A stretch of 64,000 bases of DNA from Trichobilharzia regenti (GCA_944472135.2 OX235267.1:22365452-22429451), one strand, 5' to 3'. Shown: positions 37,575 through 50,262, numbered from the stretch's first letter. The notes: a model not told the origin generated them from the sequence alone. Translations and numbers: made by a program.

Positions 37575-38103
37575 GAAATTTGTCTGGAGAACGATAACAG
37601 CATAAACAAATACAGTTTGCGCAGACATTTGTGGACAGACATACGTGTATCCCTAGCATAGACGTCCGTAGACATAAACAAAAATAAAATTGTTGTTTTG
37701 TTCTGTTTCCAGACAAATAGTAGAGGAAAAAATTCCATTAATATATATTGGATGGTAAACGGTAAGAAACTAGATCACTTCTAACTATTGCATAATAGCA
37801 ATAGTCAGAATACTTACAATAGTGGAGTTGTAATTGGTTATGCGACAATGTTAATGCTGTTGTGTTTTCCGAGATTACTATACTTCTAAGCGCGTTTTGC
37901 ATGCAATTAACTTTTTACAGAATAGACGCCATAATATTTGTGTATGTATTTCTAAAAACTATGAGCAAAAAATAGCTTTATATTATGCAATTCAGACGAT
38001 AGAAAGAGATTAAACTGATATAAAGAGTAATCTAATTACAAATGCGAATAAAGTCCCATCAAAATACGCTTTTGATCAATTTATCATACCTAGACAGACT
38101 TTT
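37574..38103. other. Unannotated AT-rich sequence
   Basis: No feature was recognised. Confidence 0.35.
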
Positions 38104-38330
38104 GCGTCGGTGGTATAGTGGTTAGGACGCTCGCCGACCATGCGCATGGTCCGGGGTTCGATCCCCGGCCGACCCACTCCTTTACCCTCGCTAAGCCAGA
38201 ATTAATACTGGTAAAGAGGAAAGGTTGGGCATGAGGCTAGCAACCTCATCCTGTAAAAATAAACACTGCTACAGAAACTTCAAGCCACTGGCTTGAAGCC
38301 CTATGTTCCACTGGGGAACGTAAAGGAAAA
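38104..38330 (+). mobile_element. tRNA-headed SINE-B, best-preserved copy
   Basis: The head (38105-38176) looks like a tRNA: A-box TAGTGGTTAGGACGC, a perfect T arm CCGGGGTTCGATCCCCGG, and acceptor halves GCGTCGG and CCGACCC with one mismatch. The anticodon arm is replaced by the palindrome GACCATGCGCATGGTC, so this is not a working tRNA. The body carries CACTCCTTTACC, GCTAAGCC, AAGGTTGGGCATGAGG and AACTTCAAGC. The 3' end, TTGAAGCCCTATGTTCCACT with GTAAAGGAA after it, matches RTE-B LINE ends at 9.36 and 50.2 kb. Confidence 0.9.
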
Positions 38331-38489
38331 AATAGACAGACTTTCACTCTTGTGTGTAGGTAAACTTAGTTTTCAATGGTCTCTGTAACCAATATTCGTT
38401 CGTGACGCAATCTCACAATTGGAATTAAATTAATGCAAATCTCCACAAATCTCATAGTTTAAATATCAGTCTCCAGCTCATTGATGCCT

Positions 38490-38780
38490 ACTGCATGGAA
38501 GTCATGGAACTGTAGTCAGAAGCTGTGACCATTGGGGCCCACTATGTCATAAATTGACAGAAGTTAGAATTCACGGGTCAGTGAATTCCAACCTAAGTGG
38601 ATAGTGAATGAATAGTCAACGAACTTGATCTTGTAACCTGAAGATCTCAGTTTCGATCCCTCGTGGGATCGTGGACACACACTGCTTAGTAAACCCAAAT
38701 TGAGAGGAAACAACTGTTCAGTGCTCTCTGGTTTTCAATGATCTGTCTAACTGATGTTGGGTCGTGATGAAATCTGACAT
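38490..38780 (+). mobile_element. W-type SINE, diverged copy
   Basis: The body order is conserved: GACCATTGGGGCCCAC, AGTTAGAATTCACGGG, a B-box remnant near 38650, a degenerate hammerhead block (AGGAAACAACTGTTCAGTGC), then ATGATCTGTCTAACTGATG. A short fragment of the same tail lies at about 38370-38410. The ribozyme core is lost. Confidence 0.6.
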
Positions 38781-38984
38781 TTAAAATTAAACGTAACCTA
38801 ACTGTTGGTGAAGGTAGAAAAATGTTGAACTACTTATCTATTTCAGTAGTTTACACGGTTATTTTCTGACACTATTGTATTAAAAACTGCAAGAAATGAA
38901 TTTATCATGATTAATATATCATTTGTTTTAGAGATTTTAGTTTAGTGGTCAACTGGTTTACGAATTTATTATTTCTTTAGGTTC

Positions 38985-39280
38985 CAAGTGTAACATAGGG
39001 CTTCAACAACATATCTTTATTTAACTCTGTTGTCTGCAGTATTTTTTAGTCGTCTGCACGATAGGCCATAAGTTTTCATCTTCTTTATGTCACCCTTGGA
39101 CACACGAACAACTTGTCTATCCTTATTTGGGTTTCAGTAGAAGGTCTAACATGCTGTGACACTCAGTGGTCTGTCTCCGCAGTCTGTCTAATCCCTCCCT
39201 GTTTTCTTGGGCATATTTTCTAGCCCATAGATTTTTGGCTGGTTAATTACCAGAGTTCCTTGTCGTTTAAAAATTTCGAT
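38985..39280 (-). mobile_element. RTE LINE 3' fragment
   Basis: The minus strand ends with the shared tail (plus TTCCAAGTGTAACATAGGGC at 38982-39001). The 39090-39270 part matches the RTE C-terminal coding region in relatives at 9.1-9.3 kb. It is decayed. Confidence 0.65.
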
Positions 39281-40458
39281 AAACACTTTTCTGACATATG
39301 TGTCACTCATGTCTGACTTTGACTTATTTGTATGCACAGTCCAGTCGCAAAGTGATTAAGCCATACAGACTTCATATTCTAAGAGAGAGTAGGAATAACG
39401 ATGCAAATCACTCTAAGTCATTTATCTTTGTGTATATGTAACACCAAAACAAAACAAGAATAGCAGAATAAACTAAACTTCAAAATAACATGTGTGTCCC
39501 TATAGTACTTTCATAAACTATGCCGAATTCATTTGTTTTCGAAATAGCACTAAAGATGACATCAAAGTGAAAAAACTCATAGATAAGAAAACAGAAAACT
39601 GTTAGAATATGAATAAATATCACCATGTCAGAATATTATTTATATGTGTCACCTCTGGTCAAATTTTGTGTAACTTTGACATCTGATAGGTATTTGCAAT
39701 GGTCGATCCAAATTGTGTCCATCTTAAATACATTATGTGATATGTTAGTCAGCATTTTCAGTGAGAATTAGCAGTGAACATGCTGACATTTTAACAGTGA
39801 ATGGTAAGTAAAAAAAAAAGTCTTACTAATTTTTTATCATTTTGTCCAAAAAACTTGTGGGGTAGAAATACACGAATACTAGAAAACACAGCTAGGACAT
39901 TGTGATATCTCATGTAAAGAAGAGTATCAAGTTAGGTTAGTGGAGTTCTCCACAGTACAAAAGGGTTTAGGTCGTAACACATAAAGAATGGGTTTGAGAC
40001 GATCAAGAAAAACAACATGAATGTTAGTTACAGCATCAAAAACTTTGAATATACTGAGAAATATAACTAGGCCTAAATTTCGTACATCATCCACTTGCTC
40101 TGGTAATTAGGGTCTTCTTGACCTGGATATCACAGGCTTTCTTCTGACCTAATGCAATTTCATTTAGTTCTGTTAAGACTGACCAAAGCATTTACGGGTC
40201 CTACCAGTTCTCAGAAGAAGTATACATTTCACTAGTGATTTGTTTTCTCAGCGTGACACTGTAATTAGAACTACAGATCGTTATGTTTGTTATACTTTAT
40301 CAGAAAATTCAACTAGTTTAGCTTTCACCAGCTGACGCTGTCTTTGGTACAAGTTTGACATCTGACTATTCATCTAAAACGGCGTATATTTCATAACGCC
40401 CACGCAGTAACTGTAAGAAACTGAATTCGAATGAAGTAACAGATAGATAAGAGTAGTC
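39281..40458. other. Unannotated AT-rich sequence
   Basis: No gene, RNA or recognised repeat. A short A-run lies near 39811-39820. Confidence 0.4.
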
Positions 40459-40470
40459 AGGCATAAAAAT

Positions 40471-41529
40471 TTAGAACAACACATCTAAGCGAACAACATT
40501 GTTTTTAATTAGATCTCATCAGGCTTAACTCTAATATATATAAGTTTACAAGTATAATACAAATATAAAATATAATCATGGTGTTTTGTCTATAGGATAA
40601 TAAGATGGTGAATATAAATTGTGCAATTAGTCATAATAGTAGTAATGATAATAATGATAATGGTTTTATCAATAATAAGAATGAAAAAGTGAGGCAATCT
40701 GTGATAGCACGAATAATGAAAAACAGTATGATTAAACAAACAAATGTTCAGGTGGAAGTAGTCGATAAAGGCTAGTACTACTAGACAGCCTAGCCAACGT
40801 GTTAGTGAACATCTCCCATTGTGGTTTGGCAAAAGACAGACAAACACAATCCGTAGCTCACTTTTGTCACATTTAATTGATAGTGGTCATGTAGTGGAGA
40901 AAACGAGAGCTTCCAAAGTAACTCATCGTATCCCACCGAATCTTTCAAATAGACTTCGTATTCGTCTACTTCACACAGCTGAGGCGATAGGCATTCGAAA
41001 TATTAAACCTAAACTATGCATTCAAAAGTTCGTACAACGACTTTCCATCCCTTGGCATATTAAGGCATAACCAACTAATGACTTCTACACCACCCTTATT
41101 TATATTTTCAACCCCTTTCTTATCACCCCTTAATCTTATCACATCTTCATTATAAACGTGTTTCATTTCCTTCCCTTACAATCTAACACTATTTAGTCGG
41201 TTCATTTGTTTTTACTAGCCTTTATCGACTACTTCCACCTGAACATTTGTTTGTTTAATCATACTGTTTTTCATTATTCGTGCTATCACAGATTGCCTCA
41301 CTTTTTCATTCTTATTATTGATAAAACCATTATTATTATTATCATTATTACTATTATGACTAATTGCACAATTTATATTCACCATCTTATTATCCTATAG
41401 ACAAAACACCATGATTATATTTTATATTTGTATTATACTTGTAAACTTATATATATTAGAGTTAAACCTGATGAGATCTAATTAAAAACAATATTGTTCG
41501 CTTAGATGTGTTGTTCTAAATTTTACTAT
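40471..41529. mobile_element. Penelope-like palindromic insertion, 12-bp TSD
   Basis: Inverted arms of roughly 310 bp (40471 to about 40776 and about 41213-41520) surround a coding end on the plus strand. Direct repeats AGGCATAAAAAT lie at 40459-40470 and 41530-41541. The left arm is an inverted copy of the 3' UTR and is joined to the coding fragment at a sharp point (about 40774). This is the same layout as the PLE at 32.7-33.75 kb, although the coding sequences belong to different PLE groups. Confidence 0.85.
40774..41070 (+). pseudogene. Penelope-like GIY-YIG C-terminal fragment
   Basis: Open from the arm junction to a TAA at 41068-41070. It begins just after the YIG motif position (TTRQ..., then RVSEHLPLWFGKR) and continues through SSLLSHLIDSGHVVEK to RIRLLHTAEAIGIRNIKP and a KFVQRLSIPW end. 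It is the same family as the minus-strand fragment at 2.2-2.6 kb, without its stops. Only about 98 residues survive, so it is not functional. Confidence 0.75.
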
Positions 41530-41541
41530 AGGCATAAAAAT

Positions 41542-43765
41542 GACATCAGTCTCAGAAGTCAGTGAAAGCTGATACGGACTATTTACAGAAATGTAAGCTG
41601 TCTGGCTATGTTCATCGGGATTATTATGAACTAATATTTGGGAGCTCTTGGTGAGGTGAACTGGAATTGTCCACAGTAGTGCAAACGTATTCATCCTAGA
41701 TATCTTTTTTACCGACTTTAATTTTCAGCTAATAATTCTCTCCATCGCTTTCACATTTATCTATTGCATTTTCATTCTGTTAATTACCTAATTTCGTGTG
41801 TTTTTGTGGTAAGTTAAATAAGATTAACTCACTTCGATAGAAAGTTTCACGTGGATTAAACAATAAAATAGAATATATATAATGTACTATTTTACCCTAC
41901 AGTGACATTTGTACTATACTTTTGGCCTCACCTCATTCAATGTGCGACGTCTCAAAATTCAGTATAAATGTAAACTAGTCATCCTAGTGTAAGTGATTGC
42001 CAGGATGTTATCTAAGCCGATTAGCTACTCTCTCATTAGAATAAACAGTGTATGCATGCATCATGATGAAAGCAACATACCGTGCACATTGTTCATGAGC
42101 ATATGCAGCTTCTATGTGATCAGCTAACTGGAATACAATTTCACATTCACCAGTTGGTGAAGCACGACCAGTGTATATACGAAATTGTCCATCTCTGCGT
42201 GACGCACACTGACGTACAAATCTATACTAAAAAGCAGAAGCGAAATAACACAAACGTTAACTTAGCAATGATGAGATAAGAGGACAGTGAACACACGGTT
42301 CTTGATAAGAATAAAACGAATTAAGCAAACCACTTTCATTTGATACAGCACACACAGCAATGCAGCAGCATTACTTTTCGAGCTGTATTTCAAACCCATT
42401 TATTTCTTATAATCATATCAAAACAATCACATGATTTTCAGAATCTGCACAGCAGTGTACAGTCATTTTTACTTGAATCATTATGTTGTAATTATGTTCA
42501 ACAGATATTAAATTACTTCTGTCATGTGTATAAGAGTGGATAGATGTTTATTTTTTTTAGTCAGGCATTCCTTAGAATAAGGAGTGAATCGAAGACTGTC
42601 GAATTACAAAACTCTAGCTTGACTAAAAGCTGATTGTTCTTTTTATTTGTAATTTCTGTTCTTTTTTTATGACATAACTTTTTTCCATCAATAATAATTA
42701 CTGACTTTCCAATCAACTATATGGAATATACTGACCACAGCTTTTCATCAGGACTTAATTCAGTTTATTTGGAGGCTATCTACTAATAAGCAGTCGATTA
42801 GCAAGTGAGAATACTTTTTAGCTTACGGATTTCAACATCACAGTTATGATCCTAATGCTTAGAAAAAATCTACTTGACATGTGGATAATACATTTTGATT
42901 GTATGAAAATATATTTACAAGGTGTAGAGTCGTTAAAATATTTCTCTTGACAATTAAGAAACCAATAGGGTAGATTAATCACTCATTAAATGAAGTACTT
43001 TGATTATGATTTGACTGAAGGGAAAATAATAATTCATCTGACTGCTAAGACAAGTTTAGTAGATTCGAATCTAGCGAAGTCCTGACAGCGAAACACGAGG
43101 CTCAGTTAATCTTTGGAGAGAAATTCATATGGTTTAATAGGCACCATATATATATATATATACTGAACGGTATTACAGTTTCGTTTACTGGACAGCTCGA
43201 AAGTGCATCCTGCAAAATTGGGAAATGTGAGAAAAGCGTACTCACAACTTTTTTACTGACGTATTCTGAGGAGGCTCTGTTTGAATACACACCAATAGTA
43301 TATTTAAAAAAGCTGAATCATTATGAACCAATCAATGTCTCTTAATGATATATTGCTTTATTATTTAAGGTGGCTATTGTATATATAATAGAAATCTACG
43401 TATCTTCAAGTCTAAGAAATTACGTTAAGCAGCGTAGGTGATGCGTAGTAAGTTGTGGTTGGTGAAAACAAAATAATTTATCCACCTATGAATTTCATGA
43501 TTTTTATTATGGGATCTCTACAGTGTGTAAACGATATAGTTGTGTGTTATCTGGAGTGTTATAGGTACAGTCGCGTCTTGTATTTCATTTAATCTAACAG
43601 ATGTTATTTATTATAACCAGTTTAAATTATTTGTTTATTTTTCATCACTGACGAACACATAATTTCTTTTACTTTATAATTCCTTGTTTTGCCTTCCATA
43701 TATATAATGATGCAACATTAAGAGCGAAGTGTTATTAAAACACTGTGTCTACACTCTGATATCAT
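41542..43765. other. AT-rich sequence without recognised gene
   Basis: Frames at 42082-42279 and 42340-42543 lack support. A short AT run lies near 43147-43161. Nothing else was identified in this 2.2-kb stretch. Confidence 0.4.
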
Positions 43766-43985
43766 ATGAAAATGTGCTGAATTAGTTGTGTTCTCTGAGC
43801 TGGTTGACTTAACTGTTGAACTTTCGTCGTCCTTCTAAAGAACATCTTTAGCTCAAGTTTTGGTATAAAATGAACTTATTTAAATTCTCCATGAATGGCG
43901 AGAGCTTCGTAATGAAATCAACCAGCTCAGACGACACAACTAATTCAATACCATCCACCTGAGCTACAAATTTTCTGCATTATTT
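43766..43985. mobile_element. PLE 3'-end palindrome fragment
   Basis: The minus-strand 3' UTR of a PLE (43774-43890; a degenerate hammerhead-like block between 43815 and 43860) is joined to a plus-strand piece (about 43891-43985) carrying the same terminal sequence (CAACCAGCTCAGACGACACA and ATCCACCTGAG). It shares the end block GATTTGTAACTCAGGTGGAT-like with 32.72 kb. No coding sequence and no clear flanking repeat. Confidence 0.6.
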
Positions 43986-44867
43986 CATAAATATATGGTT
44001 CTATGATTGAAATGAGGCAAAATCAGATGAAAGTTAAATACAAAGCTAGACTGCACTGATATGTGAACCAAGTATCTCTGCGGTTTGTACTGACTAAGCT
44101 ACTGGGCATATTTGGTGATGACCGAGCTTTCATTTCACTTCAGTCATCGAGATTTCTGTCCAGCCATTATTCGAATACATAGTGTCTGATTGTTCCTCAA
44201 GTATTATTTCCTTAAAGATCCTGTTTGGGTTTTTGGCGAATACACACGTTTTTCAACCTCATGTAAGCATATCTTTTATACACACAAAGATGTGATTTAT
44301 CACCGAAAAATTGATTTTTATTAGTATAACAGTGACAATCAATTCTTTGTTGTACAGATGCATCCACTGAGTCTTAATACACACGTTTAAAACTATTGTT
44401 ATCAACTAAATATACGTTGGATGCTGTGATGTTGTCAACTTACTGTCTAAACAGAAATAGTTAAGACAATGTTTAAAATCAGGTACTGTCGTTTGACAAT
44501 TAAATGTTAAAGTCTATTATTAAAGCTTTCAAATAAGTTAGATATGCCTTGTATTCTATTTTAAGGATTTAAGTCAATAAACTTCAAGTCCATAACAATA
44601 TACAGCAACCTAACAGTCGAAATAAGCTGAAGAAGAAAGATGAGTGGGTTTTTTTTATAGATTTATTTATGGATGAGTTTGACGCCTCGTTGACAGAAGC
44701 TTAAACACTGGTTATGAAGTTGTTATTGTTATTCTACAGTAAAAAGAAATTTTTGCAAAATATATTCACAATCTAAACTGTGAATATTCACCATCATATT
44801 ACAAAGGAGTTTATTGTCCCTTCGTCTTGTGCATATATAATATTAGTGCATAAGAACATTAACTTTC
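43986..44867. other. Unannotated AT-rich sequence
   Basis: No feature was recognised. Confidence 0.35.
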
Positions 44868-45010
44868 ACAATGGTCCAAGTGGTCAAGTCGTTTGTCGTT
44901 TGAAATTAAGGGCTTTGAGTTCAAGTCTTAGTAGGAACACTATCACTCGCCGGGAATACAGGTACATCCAGATGACGAGCTGTAGGCAGACCGAAATGCG
45001 CTATCAACCA
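44868..45010 (+). mobile_element. Decayed Sm-alpha SINE with broken hammerhead
   Basis: It keeps GGTCCAAGTGGTCAAGTCG and a TTTGAGTTCAAGTC B-box remnant. The ribozyme region (CAGGTACATCCAGATGACGAG ... CCGAAATGCGCTATC split by changes; 44960-45005) has C3 of the core changed to A and helix II no longer pairs well, so it is inactive. Confidence 0.65.
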
Positions 45011-45750
45011 AATTACTTCATGTTAATCCTCAAATATTGTCGAAGCGGAGCGGACAGGTTAACAGTGGTCGAACACTTTGGTTCATTCAATCGATGGGAA
45101 AATGAAAGTTGTCTCGAAAAAAATAAATTCCCAGCTGTCTTCAAATAAAAATATAATAAGTGAAGAAAAAAATAATTATTCAACTTACTAAGATAATTAA
45201 CTTAGGTATACGTAAATTCTTCTGTATTAAAAGTATTTCTGTACGGGTTAAACATAAATAGTGTAATCCATTACAATTCGGTATTAAACATGCACTTGTG
45301 TAATCTTTTGGTTTAAAGTAAACATTTACAGACCAAGCAAACTCTAAAATATGGAAAAAAAGAGAAAAACAAAGAAAACAAGGCTATTAGCGAATAATAA
45401 CAACATACAATGGTTATGAAACCGTTAAGTATGGAGATTTAGAATTGTTTTTCTTTTTAGTTGATACTGTCTCGCTAGAGCGGGTTGCAGGTGATCAGTG
45501 CGTCTTTAACTAGCATTCTAGTTGACTATCTTTATTTCAAAATTCCTTTTTGAGTGTAACATATTTAAAAACATTTGTATTCATCAAAACGATTGTGACT
45601 GAGGGAAATATTAGTTTTATGGATAACTGTATCACTGAGGAAGAGGGCTGCTTCAAAACCAGACAGACACACTTTGAATTTTAACAAGAAAAACATTGTT
45701 AAATTCATATACATACTCCCAGAGGTAGTTTTGATTTGTCTCAACAGCTG
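45011..45750. other. Unannotated AT-rich sequence
   Basis: No feature was recognised. Confidence 0.35.
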
Positions 45751-45895
45751 AATGTTCTGCGAGATTGCCTTGTAATTGGGAGATCCTCTGTTCGCACTAC
45801 GGTTGCTGCGTACTGCTGAATAGTCCCAGACTAGGAGGACACATCTGTCAAGTACCTTCTGGTTTTCCAGTGGCATCTCTAGCTGGTGTCATCTT
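45751..45895 (+). mobile_element. W-type SINE, decayed
   Basis: tRNA-like remnant, then GTACTGCTGAATAGTCCCAG with GTCAAGTACC downstream, so a hammerhead outline survives, but G8 of the core is replaced by U and helix I is mismatched next to the site. Confidence 0.55.
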
Positions 45896-46160
45896 GTGGT
45901 TAAGCTTGAATTAGAATATTTTAGGTGTGAATTATCACGAAGTAGATTATTACCTTAAATCAGTAGTTATACAAACCACGCTGTGCATTATTCCATTCAC
46001 CATTATCCCCAACAGTGCCCCTGAGAAAATATAATCAGTGGAACCAGTCTAATCATGAATGATATTTTTTGTGGATAATGCCAATGAATGATAACCAGTC
46101 AGATGATCAAACTATGTGCCAGTGATCACATCTCTTCACTAAAAGATTTTATTTTAAAGT
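45896..46160. other. Unannotated spacer
   Basis: No feature was recognised. Confidence 0.3.
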
Positions 46161-46164
46161 GTAT

Positions 46165-47472
46165 ATGCTTGTATTGATCAAATCGCCACACTACGGATCA
46201 TCATTGAACAAAGCTTGGAATGGTAGTCTGTCACCTCTCTATCTCAACTTTATCGACTTTGAAAAGGCCTTCGATAGCTCAGCGTCGATCGAGAGGTGAT
46301 TTGGAAACTACTTCGCTACCATGGGGTGCCACCGAATATTATGCATCTCATCCAACAGTTGTACGACAACGCTGCATGACAAGTTATCCACAACGGGAAA
46401 CTTACGAAAGCCTTCGAAGTGAGGACGGGAGTAAGACAAGTTGGCTGTCTACTATCGCCAATGATTTTCCTGATTGCAGTAGATTGGATAATGAGACAGA
46501 CAACAGGCAATGAAGAAACAGGCATAAAATGGACTCACACAAAATCAACTTGGAGGATCTGGACTTCGCCAATGATGATATATGTCTGATTTCCCACAAA
46601 CTGGAAGATATGCAAGTGAGAAGCAACAAGCTGGCGATGGAAGAAGCATCAAAGATAAGACCTCCTTCAGGCGAACACAGATAAAACAGAGGTAGGTGAT
46701 GAAGATTCCTGGCCAACACCAACACGAACAACAACAACAACAGACAACAATCAGCCAGCATAAATGGGAGGAACCTGAAAGAAACAACCTCCATCACCTA
46801 CCTACCCACCTACCTGGGAAGCATCGTTTCAACTACAGGTCAACGGAACTGACGAGGATATCAAAGCCAGAGTCGGAAAAGCAAGACAAGTTTTCATCAC
46901 TCCCAAGTCTGTGTAGAGTTCAACAGCACTAATCAGCATCAGAAATAAGATCCGGATCTTCAACTCCAATGTGAAGTCAGTCAGTGCTACTCAACGTACG
47001 GATCAGAGACTTGGCCAGCGCGTCATAAACAGCATCTCAAACAAACTTCAGACCTTCATTAACAGTTGTCTTCGCTCAATACCACTCAAGATCAGATGGC
47101 CGGCCAGAAACGATCACCAACAGGGATCTCTCGCAGTGAGCGAACTAACTCAGCAGGAACCGATTGTGCAAGAAGAAATGGAGAAGGCAGGAAGAAATGG
47201 AGATGGATTGGCTGGCCATACTCTGAGGAAACCATCAAGTGAATGACATCACTAGATAAGCCATTGCTCGAGTGGAACCAGGCCGAAAGGGAATCGGCGA
47301 GTTGGTCGTCAGTGTGAGGGTGACTTGGAGGAGGTCATGTGAGGAGGAGATGAAAGCATGTGGGGAGACTTAGAGCGGGGTGAAAAAGTTGGCAGAAAAC
47401 CGAAGGCAATGGAGATGCACAGCTGACGCCCCATGTTCCTCTAGGAATTAAAAGATACAATAATAATAATAC
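46165..47472 (+). mobile_element. RTE-A LINE, 5'-truncated copy
   Basis: Begins in RT (CTACGGATCATCATTGAACA, 46192) with LNFIDFEKAFDS coding. It carries the same five-base excess after FDS (GATAGCTCAGCGTCGATCGA, near 46272) found in the minus-strand copy at 23.47 kb, the GACAAGTTGGCTG excess (46436-46448) and FANDD (near 46567). It ends with GATGCACAGCTGACGCCCCA and (AAT)n. The close match to 34.9-35.9 kb shows recent common origin of copies already carrying these lesions. Confidence 0.85.
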
Positions 47473-48429
47473 TTGACCAAGTATAACATTGTGTAGGGGA
47501 AGTTTAAAATTATGTCTTCAGCTCTTTCTTCTCAATGAGATTCTAACTAATGCACATTCATAAAAATATTCTACATTGATTTCTAGATGAATATTATCCT
47601 ATTTTGTCATAGTATTTATTATTGAGTGATTTAATTAGACTGTAGGCTTAATCAATAATGAATCCGTTAACCGTTTGAATTAACATCACAAGTCTCTCTT
47701 GTTGTAGCGATCACGTGTACAAACAACAGCAACAACAACGATAACAAAATAGTGAGCAATAGACAAATAAAGTTTCGTGAAAGTTTTAAGTCAGTCATGT
47801 GAAAGGAGAGAGATATAGGAGGAAGGAGTAACGATAAAGAATCAGAAAAACAGAGGCGAAAACTAATCGAGTTTATATATATATATATATATAACGTGAC
47901 GAGCCACAAAACAAAATGAACATGTCTGTTAGTTACTTGAATGTGAGAAATAAATTCATCAACCCGTAAGACTCTAGAAAGTTAGATTATCGATATTAAT
48001 GGTATAGAGTATTTAGATTAGAGGAATGACAGAGTCAGTGATTTCTAAAAAAGTGTTGCCTTTGTAGATTTCACTCATCTGGTGTACACTTCATTCATCT
48101 CATTCAGTATAAGACCAGGATCATTCTAGTGAAACTATGACTTATTGGTCTAGACACTTTGCAGTTGATAAGCAGTTATTCACACTTTTGAACATCGATA
48201 TTTAGGTATGTATTGTTGATACTAATTTACTGTTGTAAGTATATTGTTCAGGAATGCAGGAAAGTATTACAGCCGCTAAATTTGAGCAGTTTCGTAGCTT
48301 ATTTCTCAAGACCAATAAATTGAAGGAAAAGATACTGAGTGAGGTAGAAAGTGTATTCTGACAGTAGTTCTAGAAATATATATATATTAAAAAACCCGAA
48401 ACCTGATCCTATAGCTTGCTACTCGCATT
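47473..48429. other. Unannotated AT-rich sequence
   Basis: A short AT run at 47876-47893 and small ATA patches. No gene was recognised. Confidence 0.35.
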
Positions 48430-49112
48430 CTGTGCATATATAGCCCTGATACTGTGGAGGATGAGTTAAATCTTTTGAGGAAATCCTAATGGAAAATGGA
48501 TTTCCATCACATTTTATTGAGAAAAATATACATTCGAATCCTATGAAACGTGACTTAACATCTGCAACCAAAAAATACTGTGCATGAACTTGAAATTCAA
48601 AGGTGACTTAGCTTCCGATACCATGAAAAGAAGGATGTTGCAGTCCCTGAAAAGAACATTCCCTGCTTCATCTTCGAGAATAGCATTTATCAGTCAACCA
48701 ATTATGTTCAATAACCTGAAAGACAAAATCCTGCTGTTGACCAAATCTATGTGCGTTTATCAATTCTCCTACTTGTGTGGAACTAGGTATATCGGTCGTT
48801 CGATTCGAGTTTTGTCCAAGAGGGTGCAAGAACACTATCTTGCATGGCTACGAAGAGTTGGAAGTGGAGCAATAAGAAGAGCGATCATTGAACATCTGGT
48901 CGATAATGATCACACTATTTCTATAGCCTCCGCCTTTAAAGCCATCTACAAGGCAAAAAGTAATTTACCGAAATCACTACTTACCCGACTCATCTGTATC
49001 GCTGAAGCTTTGGCTATCGAAACAGAAAAGCCAGGTCTCTGTACACAGAAAAAGTTCGTTCAACCCCTCCAACTTTTATGGTCTTTATCCCTCTATGCTA
49101 AAGTATGGTAAT
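48430..49112 (+). pseudogene. Penelope-like RT end and GIY-YIG domain
   Basis: 48440-48580 gives broken RT-end coding (VEDELNLLRK, a stop, then a FHHI-like piece). The 48584-49111 frame is open for 175 codons. In that frame residues 58-61 are VYQF, 69-71 YIG, then KRVQEH (80-84), and the C-terminal block RLICIAEALAIETEKPGLCTQ. This is the PLE endonuclease group also seen at 2.4 and 40.8 kb, with CGTRYIGRS instead of a CX2C pair. It is 5'-truncated and the RT part is frameshifted. AT-rich sequence to about 49440 is probably its 3' UTR. Confidence 0.8.
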
Positions 49113-49499
49113 CCCTAATCATATTTTGGCTCGACCAATTTTTTCTCATTGTGTCTATTCAAATTGTATACTCTTCTTTTATTGCGTCAATTGTTACTAA
49201 TACTATTCTCACCTTGAACTGTCCCCAGTATTATTTCACTTGTTCCACAAGCAATTCTAAATCAGTTCTGTTTCGCAACGTTAAATTCTATGTTACCAAA
49301 TTTCACATAATATTACGCAACGTTTTTATTTTATTCGATTTGCACATCCCTTCCAAGTTATATACTTCCTATGAATTATTCCATATTTGACATTAATTAT
49401 TTTGCCGCTTGACATTTAACTATGACTAAAATCACAAATATTTTTATTGCATTTCGTACTACTTTTATTATTTTATGCATTCACAACTATTATCCAATT

Positions 49500-50262
49500 C
49501 CCTCACCTGGAATCCAGCAAAGACAGGGTTCCAGGTGAATATAGACAAGAGGGAGGCTATGAAAATAACCAACCAACCAACAACAACAGCAGCAACATCC
49601 AGCGCCAATCACCATCAACGGGAGGGATTTGAAAGAGGTTACTTCACTCACTTATCTAGGGAGCATTGCCTCAACTACAGGAGGAACGGACGAGGATGTC
49701 AAATCGAGAATCAGGAAGGCGATAAACACATTCATCAACCAGAAACCAATCTGGAAATCTTCGTCACTCAGCATCAACAACAAATTTCGGTCGAATTTTC
49801 AATACAAACGTCGTCAGTCAGCTGTTCTATACGGATGAGAAACTTGGCGGGCGGGTCACAAAGAATATTTCCAACAGCCTGTTGAAGACATTTATCAACA
49901 ACTGTCTTCGCCGGCTCTATACTGAAGATCAGATGGCCGGACCGGAAAGAATCACGAACAAGAAACTATGGGAAAAAACAAAACAACAGCAACATATATG
50001 CAGCTGAAAGTGGAGATGGATTGGACACTGGCTGAGGAGGAGGCCGCTGGGTGACATCGCGCGAGCGTCAGGCCATTGCTCGAGTGGGACATCAGTGCAA
50101 GGGTGACATGGAGGAGATCGTGTGAATAGGAATTGAAACAGTATGGACTAACATGGATGCAGGTGAAAAGTACAGCAGAAGACAGAAGTGGCAAGTGGAG
50201 ACGTGCAGTTGAAGCCCTATGTTACACTAGGAACCCAAGGGAACAATAATAATAATAATCAC
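49500..50262 (+). mobile_element. RTE-B LINE, 5'-truncated copy
   Basis: Starts after the RT catalytic motif (AGGTGAATATAGACAAGAGG, 49532) and covers the C-terminal region. Coding pieces: TSLTYLGSIASTTGGTDEDV, INNKFRSNFQYKR, a KWRWI-like block. The tail is GAAGCCCTATGTTACACTAG, AAGGGAACAATAATAATAAT. Frames change several times. Confidence 0.8.

Noticed and set aside
38104..38176. A functional tRNA gene
   Set aside because: The T arm and acceptor are good, but the anticodon arm is a palindrome with no normal loop, and the sequence continues into a SINE body with an RTE-type tail.
44868..45010. A third working Sm-alpha hammerhead
   Set aside because: C3 of the core is changed to A and helix II does not pair, so only the outline remains.
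34835..47472. A segmental duplication joining 34.8-35.9 and 46.2-47.5 kb
   Set aside because: Similarity stops at the LINE ends, the 5' truncation points differ, and flanks are unrelated. Two insertions of one family explain it better.
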